A DNA stretch of 64,000 nucleotides from Hydra vulgaris (GCF_038396675.1 NC_088920.1:68977001-69041000), one strand, 5' to 3'. Positions 10,274-22,096 are shown, counted from the stretch's first letter. Notes: generated by a model not told the origin, from the letters alone. Numbers and translations are program-made.

Positions 10274-12540
10274 TGCTCATTAATTAAAATATTCATATCA
10301 ATTAGGAGAGGCTTGGCATGAGTAAAACGGTTCCTATAATTAATAAGGCGTGCAAAATGTTTTTGTTAAAGATTTAATTTTGTTAAAGATTTAATAAAGG
10401 TTTAATTTTACTTACTTTTATTTATACTACCCCACACAACAATTACATAGTTTAAGTGGCAATGGATAAATGAGTGTTATCGTTGACTTAAAGTATGCTT
10501 ATGGATGTTTCTTGTTTTGTATAATATTTCAATACTTTTAGACATTTTACTGCCCAAATTTTCGATGTGTTTTTACCATGAGAAATTTTAATCAATATAA
10601 ACGTCTAAAAATAAACAACAGCGTTATCTGCGAACATTTTCTGTTCTGCATTTTGTTCCTTAAGTGCGAACAGATTAGTGTAATCTGCGAATGTTCTTTT
10701 AGTTTGAGGCTTTGTAGAGATCATTGATGTATATAAGAAACAGTAAGAGTCCTAATAATAATCACTGAAGTACTCCACATGTTATAATAAGAAAATTCCT
10801 TTGCCTATTTGAATCAACTTAGACAAAATGCTTGCAATTACTTCGATATAAACGATAATTACTTTGACAATTTTTTAATAATTTTAGAACTTTAAAAGAT
10901 ATTCAATAATATTGTAACTTTTTATAAAAGTTTCATGATTCATGGTGTCAAATGCTTTTGCTAAATCTATGAAAACTCCCAAAATAAAATTTTTAAAAGA
11001 TTTAGTTATACTTCTTAAAAACTGCATGTTACGTAGAACTTTTTTTTTTAATTATATTGATTGTTATATATGAGATTATTGTTTGATAGGATCTAAAAAT
11101 ATTTTAAAAATAATTTATTTATAAAATAAATTATCTTTAACACTTTTGAGAAAACAGAAAAAATAGATATAGGTAATTTATAATACTAGTTAAACCTCCT
11201 CCTTTAAAATCTTTACTTTTATTAACTTATTAGGAAAAATTCCTTTTCTCGTGGAACATGAAAAAAATCCTAAAAAGTATATATTTTTCACTGAATTTAA
11301 TTTTAAATATTTAATTTGTATTTTTTGTTTAATTTTCGAAGACTTTCTTAGTTCCTTGATGGTCCATGGTGAATTATTATTTTTTGGTTAAAGATTAATT
11401 TTTATTTTTTGGAAATTTAATTCGTATATTTCAAAGAATGCTTTAAAAAATTTGTTGTAGACTAAGTTTACATCACTTAAAATATGTTTCCAATGTAGTA
11501 GAGATAATTGTTCCTTATATACGATATTAAATTTTTTTTAAAAAAAATACGTTTAATATGAAGTTGCCTTGTGTGTGGCAGTATTTTGTTATTATTATTA
11601 ATCGAGAAGAAAAAAATAATGTGAGATATTATGTGTGTGGCAGCATTTTGTTATTATTATTAATCGAGAAGAAAAAAATAATGTGAGATATTATGTGTGT
11701 GGCAGTATTTTGTTATTATTATATTTTATTAATCGAGAAGAAAAAAATAATGTGAGATATTATGTTATTATTATTAATCGAGAAGAAAAAAATAATGTGA
11801 GATATTATGTGTGTGGCAGTATTTTGTTATTATTATTAATCGAGAAGAAAAAAATAATGTGAGATATTATGTGTGGCAGCATTTTGTTATTATTATTAAC
11901 CGAGAAGAAAAAAATAATGTGAGATATTATGTGTGTGGCAGTATTTTGTTATTATTATTAACCGAGAAGAAAAAAATAATGTGAGATATTATGTGTGTGG
12001 CAGTATTTTGTTATTATTATTAATCGAGAAGAAAAAAATAATGTGAGATATTATGTGTGTGGCAGTATTTTGTTATTATTATTAATCGAGAAGAAAAAAA
12101 TAATGTGAGATATTATGTGTGTGGCAGTATTTTGTTATTATTATATTTTATTAATCGAGAAGAAAAAAATAATGTGAGATATTATGTTATTATTATTAAT
12201 CGAGAAGAAAAAAATGTGAGAGGGTAATGGAGTCGATTTTAAATAAAGCATTTTAATTTTTTTTACGTGATATTTGAAGCAATCGAGGTTAAAGTCTCCT
12301 AGTATGTAAATTTTTTTTTTTTTATTGCAATTTTTAATCATATTGTGAAAAAGAAATGTTCTAAAATTTTCAATTATGCCAGGTGGTGGCCGATAGCAAC
12401 AGCTAAGTAAAATGATTTGGGTTCTTTCGTTTAAGATTTCAATAATTAAAACCCCTATATTTTTGTCAGAAATACTTATTTTATACCTAATAAAATGTTG
12501 TAACAGAGAATGATAGTTACCCCATGCCAATTTTTAAATA
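10260..12540 (-). pseudogene. Decayed LINE (endonuclease and reverse transcriptase)
   Basis: On the minus strand: an APE-type endonuclease piece at 12530..12255 (ILLSCCYRPPPGIIENF, then KKIYILGDFNLDCFKY), RT motif FIDLAKAFDTMNHE at about 10990..10930, the IYINDL segment preceded by a degenerate GVLQG..LG motif at about 10780..10700, and the C-terminal stretch INYRNRFTHAKPLL at about 10345..10300. The order is right for one LINE. The last motif closely matches IYHKDKFTHAEPLFKEMN at 37330, so both belong to one family. A 62-bp tandem array occupies 11571..12215, between endonuclease and RT. There are many stops. Confidence 0.7.
11571..12215. repeat. 62-bp minisatellite array, about 10 copies
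   Basis: The unit starts GTGTGTGGCAGTATTTTGTT and runs through ATTATTATTAATCGAGAAGA to a TAATGTGAGATATTATGT end. Successive starts at 11571, 11633 and 11695 give a 62-bp period. Two variant units (near 11700..11790 and 12125..12215) carry the same extra TTATATT and internal deletion, which suggests block duplication of several units at once. The array sits in the middle of the LINE remnant. Confidence 0.9.
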
Positions 12541-12954
12541 AATTTTTTTCAACAAATACAAATAAATTTAACACTAAAAAATTGGTTATTTCAGACTATG
12601 TTATTAGTTATAAAAATGTACAAAAATCTCATGATACTAACAAATACATTAAAATTTTCTTTTAATCGAATAAAAAATATCTAAAAAAGAGAAAAAGGTT
12701 GTGTAATATATAGGCATATGTCCATTAATGTTATTCTTATCTTTTGCTTCTTAATACGATTATTTTATTAAAAAATATAGCAGTTTATGAATTGAAAAAC
12801 TTACGGTTTTATTAATGGAGTTTAAAAAAAAAAACCTATCGACAAAGACTCTTGTGAACACTTTGGATAGGATTCTTGTAAAAAAATGTTTATACAGTTT
12901 TTTACGAGTTCTCTGTGATTAAATAACTAAAGCTTTCTAAATTTCCTCCTATTT

Positions 12955-13135
12955 ATTTTTTATATATATTTATTTTTTATATTTTTTTTATTTATATTTA
13001 TTTATTTTTTATATATATTTATTTATTTTTCATATATATTTATTTATTTTTTATATATGTTTATTTATTTTTTATATATATTTATTTATTTTTTATATAT
13101 ATTTATTTATTTTTTATATATATTTATTTATTTAT
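12955..13135. repeat. 20-bp AT tandem repeat (TTTATTTATTTTTTATATA)
   Basis: About nine near-identical units of a pure A/T sequence, in the 3' flank of channel gene B. Confidence 0.85.
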
Positions 13136-13408
13136 AGTATTATTATTTCACAATACAAATTGTAATATAACTTTAATTTTTTTTTTTTTTTTCAAAAAAT
13201 ATCAATATTGAAAGTATTGATTTTTGAAAAATAAACAATTTCTTATTTATAACATTTGAAGATTTTTATCACAACATTTTTATAATAAAAACTTTAAAAC
13301 CATCAAAAAACCTAAATATTTTTAGGATTTATAAGATTTGTAAGATTTATAAGCTTTAAAGACATTATAAATAAAGTATTAAAATCTAAGTATTAAAAAA
13401 TAATATTC

Positions 13409-13414
13409 TTTATT
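13409..13414 (-). promoter_or_regulatory. Candidate poly(A) signal of channel gene B
   Basis: An AATAAA on the minus strand about 95 nt after the gene B stop, similar in spacing to the one in gene A. Weak evidence alone. Confidence 0.35.
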
Positions 13415-13509
13415 TTTAGCTAATGTAATAATGTATATTGATTATTAAAATAAAAAATGGATGCTGTCTACTTAGTTAAAAAGAATTGTAAGAAACATTT
13501 TTTCTAAGT

Positions 13510-14825
13510 TTAATATTTAGTTAATTTCCGAATTTTACACATCAGCCATAAAACTGAGCAGGCCACTATTTCAATAGCAGATATTAAAGAAAAACCGACC
13601 ATTAAGCCAATCAAGCCACCAATTTCGCACGCTAACTGGTGTATGTAGTATAATTGTTTTTCTTTAACAATTCTGTAAGAATCCACCAAAGTGTATTGAA
13701 TTCCTATAGAATATATTTTTAGATCTCTTCGTTGATCATTTTTAAAATAATTTCGAGAAGAAACAACCATACTTATTTGAGTTTCTGAACAAGGAAATGG
13801 ACAGAGCACGGACGACGACTTTGCTTCTCGCATACTGTACGAATACATACAGTTAAAAAAGTTAGACTTGGTGTCGTTTTTTTTGTATTTTTGCAAAATG
13901 TCTTTTGGTATATACTGTTTCATGTAATCAAATATATCTCCACATTCTTTAAACATACCAATGTAGTTTTGTGTTTCTAAGCAACTTCTGCGTGTGTATT
14001 TTCCTGGAAACATATCGTTGTCTTTGTCATCTTTGCATTTAGATGGAAATGGAGAGGGAAGCAACTCTATTATTGTTTTTTCCATATTTATACTATACTG
14101 TTTAGCTTCAAGAGAAATTGCATTTGTAAAGTCTATTTCTGAGACAAGGGGGTCGTGAGATATTAAAATTATGTTTGGTGATGGTTGATCTACATCACTT
14201 ATAAATGTAAACTCTATATCTACATGGCTATACATATCGTACAAATTTCCGTCATAATTCCATCGGATGCATGCATGGTTATACTGACTTAGCGACAAAA
14301 AGAAATCATTTTTAACGCACTGTTTCGCACCCCATGTTGTACACAGAGTTACATTAAACAGTCCATTTGACCACCATGTTTTATTATCCGTTGTAATATA
14401 AATTTTTCTTTGATTTTGGCAAGGTATAAAACTGCTTTGATTATCGGAGGTCAGCCCACAGTAAGAAAAATAAAAAGACTGGAGAAGATCTCTTTCACAC
14501 ATTGTGACCGCTGGAAAAAAGTTTTTATCGGTAATTTCTAACTTTGCGTCTGTGTAAACTTCGTAGTTTAAATATTTTGTAACCAGATTAACGCTGACAT
14601 ACATAGACAAGGAGATGCCCCCTAACAACGCAATCAGCCAAAACAATGATTCCAATCTTGTACGAGCCACAAAAATCTTAGTAAGACCATGTAATGAAAA
14701 GCTTTTCATATATTGTTCTATTCGTTTTTCAGGCGCAACTCCTTTAATTATACTTTTGTCGTTAAAACTATTATCTTCAAGAGCCACTGGGGATGTGGTT
14801 GGAAACAAGAATGCATTTTGGTATC
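13510..14825 (-). CDS. DEG/ENaC-family (HyNaC-like) channel B, exon 2
   Basis: Main exon of a 502-residue paralogue of channel A, same strand, about 4.7 kb upstream in gene orientation. It has the same architecture: His-Gly pair in SLHGLTKIF (residues 110-111), membrane segment 1 (about 124-146), FPAVTMCE after it, the cysteine-rich loop (RRSCLETQNYIG, CPFPC), and membrane segment 2 with G-F-S (about 475-477) in GLMVGFSLISAIEI. The filter middle residue is Phe where A has Cys. The acceptor TTTTTCAG|G joins to exon 1 in phase 1 exactly as in gene A. The tail after segment 2 is short (KIRKLTKY). The frame is intact. By family it is a plasma-membrane cation-channel subunit, probably neuropeptide-gated as in HyNaCs; subunit partners are unknown. 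Confidence 0.9.
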
Positions 14826-15006
14826 CTGAAAAATACAAAATATTCACGAAAAATATTCACGTAAAATATTCACGAAAATATTCACGTAAACAATAAATAG
14901 GGCTACTTAATCACCCAAAATACTTCATTATCATTTTTGCATCTCTATTTTTATTCATTAATCTATTACCGTTAACAAATTATTACCCCAGCATATATGT
15001 TAATAT

Positions 15007-15110
15007 CTTGCGAGAGCAAGATATTAACTTAGGATCTGAATTCTTGGAAAAACTCACCTAACCGCTGCACCACCGCTGCACCACCTCTGAGCTACAATTT
15101 ACTACTAAAA
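15007..15110 (-). repeat. Possible tRNA-derived SINE fragment in the intron of channel B
   Basis: On the minus strand, TAGCTCAGAGGTGGTGCAGC resembles an A box and GAATTCAGATCCT resembles a B box about 45 bp later. A 12-bp piece (GGTGGTGCAGCG) is duplicated inside the head. No poly-A tail is clear. Weak, but internal promoter-like boxes in this order are unlikely in such AT-rich sequence. Confidence 0.35.
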
Positions 15111-15743
15111 TATGGTTCAAAAAATGTTTTGTGCAAAAATAAAATGAAATCTAGTTTTTTATTTTTAATTATTTTTGATTCTCATATTGAATTATAGTGC
15201 TTTGTTATAGTAATATGTATTTCCGCATAATAATGCCATGCCAATTTATATTGTACTAAACTAAATAACTGTGAAGCATCTTTTCTTTATCTACTTGCTG
15301 GTCACACTGTTTTTTTTTAAATATAAAACAATATGATACATTTTTTATCGGCAATGTATTGTCTTAAATATATTTACGAATGTTCTGTATGAGTAAATAC
15401 GCTCTGTGATATGCAACAACAACAGCAAAAACATGGTCACACACGCAATAGGATATTTTTCTTTAATAATAATAACTAGCTTTGTTTACAACTAATTGTA
15501 ACAAAATGAAATTTCCTTAAACAGTTATTGCAACAAACTAAACACTCTGAAATAATAGAAAACACCTTTAGTCTGAACACAAATACAATAGTTTCACATT
15601 AAATGGAAAATATCTCCATGTAAAGTTGTTAACAAAATGGATTTAAATTTTTTGGACTTGAGATTTTTTGTTAACGTTTATACGTTTGACTTTTTGGTTT
15701 TTTCTCTACTTTTTGTTTAAACTGGGTGATTTTTATTTAATAC

Positions 15744-15936
15744 CTGTTTCAGCATCCATTCCAGCAAATTCCATTTGGAGGTAGTCGTAGTCATATTGAT
15801 AATTATCGGAACTATCAGATAAACGAATTAACCGGCTCCCAAACATTTTAGCTTTGTCAAAACTGTTTCTCCCAGTTCCCCTAGTATGCTTTGGTGCATG
15901 GTTTTTTAAAAAAACGCTGTCATCACAGTATGACAT
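15744..15936 (-). CDS. HyNaC-like channel B, exon 1
   Basis: A 193-bp coding exon starting at ATG 15936 (MSYCDDSVFLKNH) and ending ACAG|GTATTA. Joined to 14825 it reads ...AETGYQNAF in frame. It shares FGSRLI, YQYD and DYLQME with exon 1 of gene A, at the same distance from the splice site. Upstream, an AAAATTCAG acceptor-like site lies about 33 nt before the ATG. The 918-bp intron carries no mariner element, unlike that of gene A. Confidence 0.8.
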
Positions 15937-16956
15937 TTTTCAATTTTGTTGAACTTTCTATATGCTGAATTTTCTTTTTATCTCATTAAAAAATAAATTT
16001 AAACAATCAATGTCTTAAATGGAGATTGTGTTGAAAAATGAATATGTTGAATAAAATATAAACGCATTCTTTACTTCATATTTCCAAAAATATTCTTGTA
16101 AAATGTTTATTTTAAAACAATCGGTTTATTTTATTTCTTTTATTCGTTTATATTTTTTTTTTATCCGCAGCGACTTTGTTACTAGTTAGATTCAAATTTT
16201 AATTTGAGGTGCAGTTATTATTTAATCAACATTATAATTAAAGTAGCATTTGACACAAAATACGATAATGATAATAAGTACACACTGTAGTTTGTTGTAT
16301 ATTATAGCTATGGTTTTTCTTTCAATAATTTCTTTAATAAATATTTTAAATTCTATGAGTTAATTTCTATGAGTTATAACGTGAAGATTTCTATGGAAAC
16401 ACATTAGTTTTACGGTTTACAGAAATACTTACTAATTTTACAATCTACAAAACATTTACTAATTTTACGGTCTACAGAAACATTAGTTAATTTCACGGTC
16501 TGCAGAACTTATTAATTTTAAATTATTATTAAACACGGTATAGTTTTGTTTACGAATTTTTTATGTAAAAACTTTCACATTCAACTTTACCATTATTACT
16601 TTTTAATTATTTTTAATTCAAAGATTTAAAGCTATAGTATAATGACTAAGGTATGAAATAAATAAAATATTAAATTTAAACGGAATCATTGTATTGAATA
16701 AATGTTGGCATCAGCTGATACCAATATCCATTAAACAAAGAGTTTTATTTTGCATCAAATATGCTTAAGTTAGTGGCTCATATAGAAAGAATACTCAATT
16801 TAAAAAAAAAATTCTTAATTTTTTTAATAAACCATTTGATTCAAAATTTATAATTCTTTCAGAAAATATATACACTTTGCATAATATACTTACTAATATT
16901 ACCTTACTTAAGCTTTTTTATTGATCAGTTTCATTTTTTTGCTAATAATTTCTATA
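15937..16956. other. Upstream flank of channel B, no gene seen
   Basis: Contains the presumed promoter of channel B. There are three near-repeats of TTTACGGTCTACAGAAACAT at about 16407..16510. No exon with splice sites or recognised motif was found. Confidence 0.5.
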
Positions 16957-17158
16957 CAGCGGAGAAAATAGAATTAGCCTCACCTTTATTTTTTGTTCTA
17001 ATTTAACAAAAATTGCAGGTAAACAATTATGAAATCTACTTTATTTCTTGTTACTTCTACTACAACTAAAAAGTTTATAAATTGGTATGCTTAATTAATT
17101 CCAAATGGAAAAAAAAATTAAAAATATTCAATTTGTGGAGAAAATAGAATTAGCCTCA
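16957..17158. repeat. Left terminal repeat of the Tc1 element, two core sites
   Basis: An outer core at 16957 and an inner core at 17135, both reading GGAGAAAATAGAATTAGCCT, in direct orientation about 178 bp apart. The right end has the mirror arrangement. Confidence 0.85.
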
Positions 17159-17207
17159 TTAGCGTTATATACAAAAAATAAAGAAAATATTTTGTTTTTT
17201 CGCTCAT

Positions 17208-18203
17208 TTAGTATTTAGTATAGCTTCCTGAATTTTTAATGACTTCAAATATGCGGTTTGACAAACTAGTCACAAGATTTTGGATAGTTTCTATAGATAT
17301 TTCATTCCAAGCTTCTCTGATACGAGTTTTCAGCTCCAAAGTGCATTCAAATTGCTTACCATTTTCATAAACCTTTCTAGAAAGTATTCCCCATAGATTT
17401 TCAATTGGGTTAAGGTCTGGACTACGTGCGGGCCATTCCATTACGTGAATATTTTTTTCTCTAAACCAAGCTTTTGTAAGCTTTGAATTATGGATAGTAG
17501 CATTATCTTGTTGGAAAGTGAAAGTTTCACCCATCAATTCCTCACCATGTTCAAATAAACTTATTTCTAATAAGTCAATGTAGTCCTGTGAATTCATTTT
17601 TGTTGAAATCCATGCCAGTGGAAGTTTTCCAGCAAAGGAAAAAGCCCCCCAAACCATAACATTTCCACCCCCAAAGTTACGACTCATCCGAGTTTCTTTC
17701 TCTTTTCGAAGATCGTGCCAGTAATATTGATAGCCATCAGGACCATCTAGATTGAACTTTTTTTCATCATTGAAGAGAACTTGATGCCACTCTTCTTGCC
17801 AAGACATGTGTTCTTTCGCAAATTGTAATCTAACTTTTTTATGACGAGCAGTAAGTTTTGGTTTTGGTTTACGCTTTTTCCAAACTGTGTTTGGATCTTC
17901 ATGTAAGATTTGTCTCACACGTTGAACAGATACAGGTAATTGTAAATCAGCACGAATTTGAGATGCAGTCATGTGCTGAGCAGCAGCACGACGTACAATA
18001 ACTCGTTAAGTACGATTATCAATTTTACGTTTGCCACCACTTCCCTTATAGGCTCCATAATTAACGCCAATCTTGAAGTAATTGTTAACCACTTTTGGAG
18101 ATCTTTTAATTTTCTTTGCAATTTCCCGATTAGATAAGCCTGTATCTTTGTATGCTTTGATTACTGCTAATTCTTCATTCGTTAAACGCTTACCACGTCC
18201 CAT
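17208..18203 (-). pseudogene. Tc1 transposase (DD34E), one in-frame stop
   Basis: ATG at 18203 (MGRGKRLTNEE). The N-terminal helix-turn-helix pair (residues about 8-60, LSNREIAKKIKRSPKVVNNY) is followed by the second DNA-binding half (ASQIRADLQLPVSVQRVRQI) and the DDE domain: first Asp in VLFNDEKKF, second in FQQDNATIHN, Glu in SPDLNPIENLWG. The second Asp and the Glu are separated by 34 residues, the Tc1 signature. The total is about 331 codons, the normal size. The frame is continuous except for one TAA at 18008..18006 (after KIDNRT), in the linker between the DNA-binding halves. It cuts the protein to 65 residues, so this copy should be inactive unless read through. Confidence 0.9.
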
Positions 18204-18353
18204 TTCAAATAAAGGTATCAAAAACCAAATGTTAAAAACTTTATGAGCACTGATTTCACAGTCTTTGTTTAACTTACAAATAATAATAAAAAACTAACTC
18301 ACAAATGCGTATCACCAGATCAAAATATACAAGTAAACTGAAAATAATTATTG

Positions 18354-18577
18354 ATGAGGCTAATTCTATTTGTTACCGCAAATATCAAGTATTATACATT
18401 TTATGGTTTTATCAAATGTTCCGCAATTTAATTATGCTATATTATAATCTAAAAAGTTGTTGTTTGTAACAGTAATTATATGTGTGTGGATACAAAAGTT
18501 GTACCGCACAAACTTGTTTACAGATTTACAAAATATTGGATCAGCACATGGTGAGGCTAATTCTATTTTCTCCGCTG
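18354..18577. repeat. Right terminal repeat of the Tc1 element, two core sites
   Basis: The outer core ends at 18577; the inner core (GATGAGGCTAATTCTATTTG) starts at 18354. The inner copy differs from the others after TTCTATTT, so it is the most diverged of the four sites. Confidence 0.8.
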
Positions 18578-18579
18578 TA

Positions 18580-19110
18580 TATCGGAAAACTTTGGTGATG
18601 GTTTTCATAACTTTTTAATTTTATTATTTTTTTGAACTTCAAAACATGATATCTCGAGATTAAGAAAAGCTTTTTGGCTGAAATTTTTAGCGTATGTTCC
18701 TTAATCATTATAATTTCAGATGTACTAAAATGATCAACTAAGAATAGTTTTATCAATTTTTATAACACAAAACCGATTTTTTATTATGTATAAATTTGTG
18801 ATTCTTTTAAATAGTGTGTCCCGTTTTTTATATTTTAATTATTTTTTCATTCTTTTAGTAGAAATGAATGAAAATAATGTAATAAAGCTATAACCAAAAA
18901 GTATTTGAGTTTAAACCAAAATTAATCAGAAAACATTGTTTTGATTTTTTTTAATTTGCGCTTTTTACCTCTGATTTTGTTGAAAGTTGCCTAAAATATA
19001 AATTATTTACAGTTTTTTTCGATGAAATTTGAGTTTCTTATATCATCAAAAATACAATAAAATATATATGAACCGTTGCAATTTATTCTATTAAAATTTT
19101 TTTTTTTTTA
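18580..19110. other. AT-rich spacer
   Basis: No gene or repeat was recognised. The short open frame on the minus strand at 18756..18541 runs into the Tc1 end and has no family signature. Confidence 0.5.
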
Positions 19111-19163
19111 TATGAGCCACCTTAACGCATTGAGCATATTTGGTGCGAATTAAAAAAAGCAAG
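19111..19163 (+). pseudogene. Short Tc1-like transposase remnant
   Basis: One frame reads RIEHIWCELKKASE after a stop, matching the 'NPIEHIW..LKK' motif around the catalytic Glu of Tc1/IS630 transposases. Only about 50 bp is recognisable, so confidence is low. Confidence 0.35.
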
Positions 19164-19164
19164 T

Positions 19165-21250
19165 GAAAAAATTTTATTAGAATGCATATATATACCACCA
19201 AGTGCAACAGCAGAATTAAATAATCAGATAAATGATGTTATATATGAAGCAAAAAAAGTAGTGAGTCAAAATGAAGTTAATTGTCTTCTAATTAATGGAG
19301 ATTTTAATTTGCTTAAAATAAACAAACAAGTTTTAGTGAACTTTTTTATGGAAAAACATGTAAAAACAGATTTTATTGCAACGTTAAATGATTTTTTAAA
19401 ATTTTAAATGATCATTAAACTAACTTTTCAACTAAGCGAGATTAATAAAGAAATCGTTTTAGAATTAATTACAACCAATAAAAACAATAGAATTCCTGAA
19501 ATAAAACACTTTTTTAAGGGTTTCGATTAGAGGTCAAAGAAGAGGTGTTAATATATCCTATTAACATATGATTTTATTGTGAATAACACTTTTCAATCAA
19601 ATCTAGTCTATAGAAGTACTTAATACAGAAAATCATATTTCTCAACAATCTTAGGGTCTAATAATAAAGTTGATTGAAATTCATTATTTCTAAATAAAAT
19701 TTCCAATGAATGTCATAAATTGTTTTTTAAAATCTATAATGAATCAGTTGCAAACTTTGTGACATCAATAAATGGCTATCAAAAGAAATTAAGAAAATAA
19801 CTTACTACCAAATAAATACAATATTTATCATTAAATAAATCAAACATTATAAAGAAACTGTATATAGTACAACGTAAAAAGTGTTAAAAAACTTATTAAT
19901 TCTGCAGTGTATGCATAAGGGTGTATATGCCAATTTTTTTTTTGTAAATATAAATAACTTTCAATATACATCGAAATTTACATTAAAATTATATACCGAT
20001 GAGAGTAAATTAGTTGCTTCAACTAACAACGGATCAGAGAGATTAAAGTTTAAAAATTAAATTTTTTCTATTTTACAGAAAAAATATCATTTTTAAGACG
20101 TATTGTGTAACTGTTTCTATTTAGTAATGAGCAGGTTATGATGTATGTGTTTCAATAAAAAAGTAAATAAAAAGTTAAACGCTTCGGAAAATAATTCACC
20201 TAAAAACAAAACTTAAACTAAAGAAATTTTGATTTGTTCAAGAATGTTCTATGACCAATAAAGGAGTGTTCGTGTACATCTTTGAAGAGTATCTATTCAT
20301 AATTTTTGTATTTAATAAAACATTAATACTATTTATTTCCAAAGATATTATTTTAAATAGCATTCAAATTTGTTGCTGATATCCAGAAAGATGCAACCTT
20401 TTTAGGGCAACATCAACTAATACCTCTAACGAAAATATTTTTTTGATAAATTGAAACAACTTCTTGTAAGATTACAAACAGCTGTAAAGGAAAATCTGAT
20501 TTTTAATCTTTATAAAACTGGTTACAGAGCAAGATCCACTTCCTTTACACATTACTAATAAAAATAATTTCTTCACTACCAGTATAAAATGTGAATAGAT
20601 AACTAAACTTGATATTATTAAAGCAATTACTGAACTTAAACTCGCAAATCATGTGGATATAACGACATTTCCACTAATATAGCTATTTTAGTATCAGCAT
20701 TTGAAAATACTATATTCTCTTAAAAACTTAAATCAACCAAAGTTAACCCGCTGTATTCAAAAAAGATAATTGTAAAAATATCTTTAATTACCTCACTATT
20801 TTCTCTTCTCCTAAGTGTTTTTAAAAATATTTGAGAGAATATCTTTTAATGAAGTTAATAATTAATTTACAACAAATATGTTATCATACAAAAATCAGTT
20901 TAAATTTTTAAATATTCCTCTACTAAACATGCTATTGTTACACTTTCAAAAAATTTCTTTGAATAGTGACGAATTGGTATTAGAAGTATTTATTTATCTT
21001 TCTAAAGTTTTTGATACGTTTTTGATAAGTTTTTGATAAGTTTTTGATTTTGATGAAAATAAAATATTACGGTATAATAGGCACAAAATATAATTGGATC
21101 CTAGCTATTTATCTAATAGAAAGCAATATGTAATACTTGAAAGTCAGTGTAAGCTTCCCAAAAGACAAATACAATCATGTATCTAGATATTTTCTTGATA
21201 AAAACCACCAAGAATGCTTTAATTCAATTTGCTACATAGTAAGCTTTTAA
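19165..21250 (+). pseudogene. Heavily decayed LINE
   Basis: The start (about 19172..19330) reads like the LINE endonuclease core: CIYIPPSATAELNNQINDVI, then NCLLINGDFN. About 1.7 kb later (20920..21150), RT-like traces appear: a degenerate FDTF...DF segment and GTKYNWILSYLSNRKQYVIL if frames are mixed, the usual 'W..SYLSNR.Q.V' block. The order fits a single plus-strand LINE. Very many stops and indels; no open frame above 60 codons. Confidence 0.55.
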
Positions 21251-21904
21251 ATTTTTTAAGCACTTTTTGTTTTTAGGGCATAGCGTTTGCATATACATTT
21301 TTCTAAATTTTTTATAAAGAAAAACATACGCACAACTAAATAAAAACCTTTAAAACTACGCTATTAAAGCCTAAAAACTGAAACTTCAATGTTAAATTAT
21401 GATTTAATTAGTTAGGCAGATAACACTTCTTGGTAATTTAGCAAATGAGGCACTCAAAACTGTGTTTTTATTTAACAAATGTATTATTTAGGTGTTTTTC
21501 TATTCAAAAGTGTTTTATACCTTTTTATATTTTATATGTAGTATAAGTAATTTTGCAATTGTAGCATAGTAGTTATGCAATTGTATGCATACATAGCATA
21601 AGTAATTATGCAATTTTGCAAATGTAGTATAAGTAATTTAGCAATTGTAAAACCAAAATTTATAATCAAAGTGAGAAATATACCTTTTATTGCAGAGAAA
21701 CCAAATTGAAAGGCAGAAACAAAAGTCTAGAAAAAAAAAAAAAATAAATAAAAAGTTCAGAATCAATAAGCAGTGCCAAATTATTGAAAACTTTTAATTG
21801 TAAAAAATTTTGTTTATGATATGAACATGATTTTTTTCATGTTCATATTATAAACACAGTTAAGTGACTAATATTCATCGATAAATTTTATAGACAATAG
21901 AAAA
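21251..21904. other. AT-rich spacer with TAGCATAAGTAATTATGCAA repeats
   Basis: At about 21535..21650 a block of roughly 30 bp (AGTATAAGTAATTTTGCAAT and variants) is repeated about four times. No gene was seen. Confidence 0.5.
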
Positions 21905-22096
21905 CTTATATTCATCGATAAATTTAAGTTTCATAGTAATATCTCTCAGCGTTCAAAAATTATGACAATATAAAAATTGCAACCCCCTCAAATTGAGGGG
22001 CGTTTAAACTTTATATGGTCATAATTTTTGAAAGCTAAAATATATTACTTTTAAAATTTTTTTATTTGAAATTTAAAATTTATCGATGAATATAAG
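21905..22096. mobile_element. Palindromic MITE-like element (TCATCGATAAATT ends)
   Basis: The ends CTTATATTCATCGATAAATT and AATTTATCGATGAATATAAG are exact inverse complements. The arms continue imperfectly (CAAAAATTATGAC / GTCATAATTTTTG) to a central CCCCTCAAATTGAGGGG hairpin. A foldback element of about 190 bp. A further partial copy of the end motif lies at 21870..21888. Confidence 0.7.

Larger units (their letters stand above)
16957..18577 (-). mobile_element. Tc1-type transposon with doubled terminal sites (IR/DR type)
   Basis: The 1621-bp element is flanked by TA (16955-16956 and 18578-18579). Outer inverted repeats begin CAGCGGAGAAAATAGAATTA and end at GCCTCAC. A second copy of the core lies inside each end, at 17135..17158 on the left and 18354..18376 on the right, about 180-200 bp in. 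This inverted-repeat/direct-repeat layout is that of Tc1-like elements of the Sleeping Beauty type, where the transposase binds both sites. The single gene on the minus strand has one in-frame stop. Otherwise the copy looks young. Confidence 0.9.

Noticed and set aside
11635-11862. Open frame over the 62-bp array
   Set aside because: An artefact of the minisatellite; units are not a multiple of three and the frame ends when the phase drifts.
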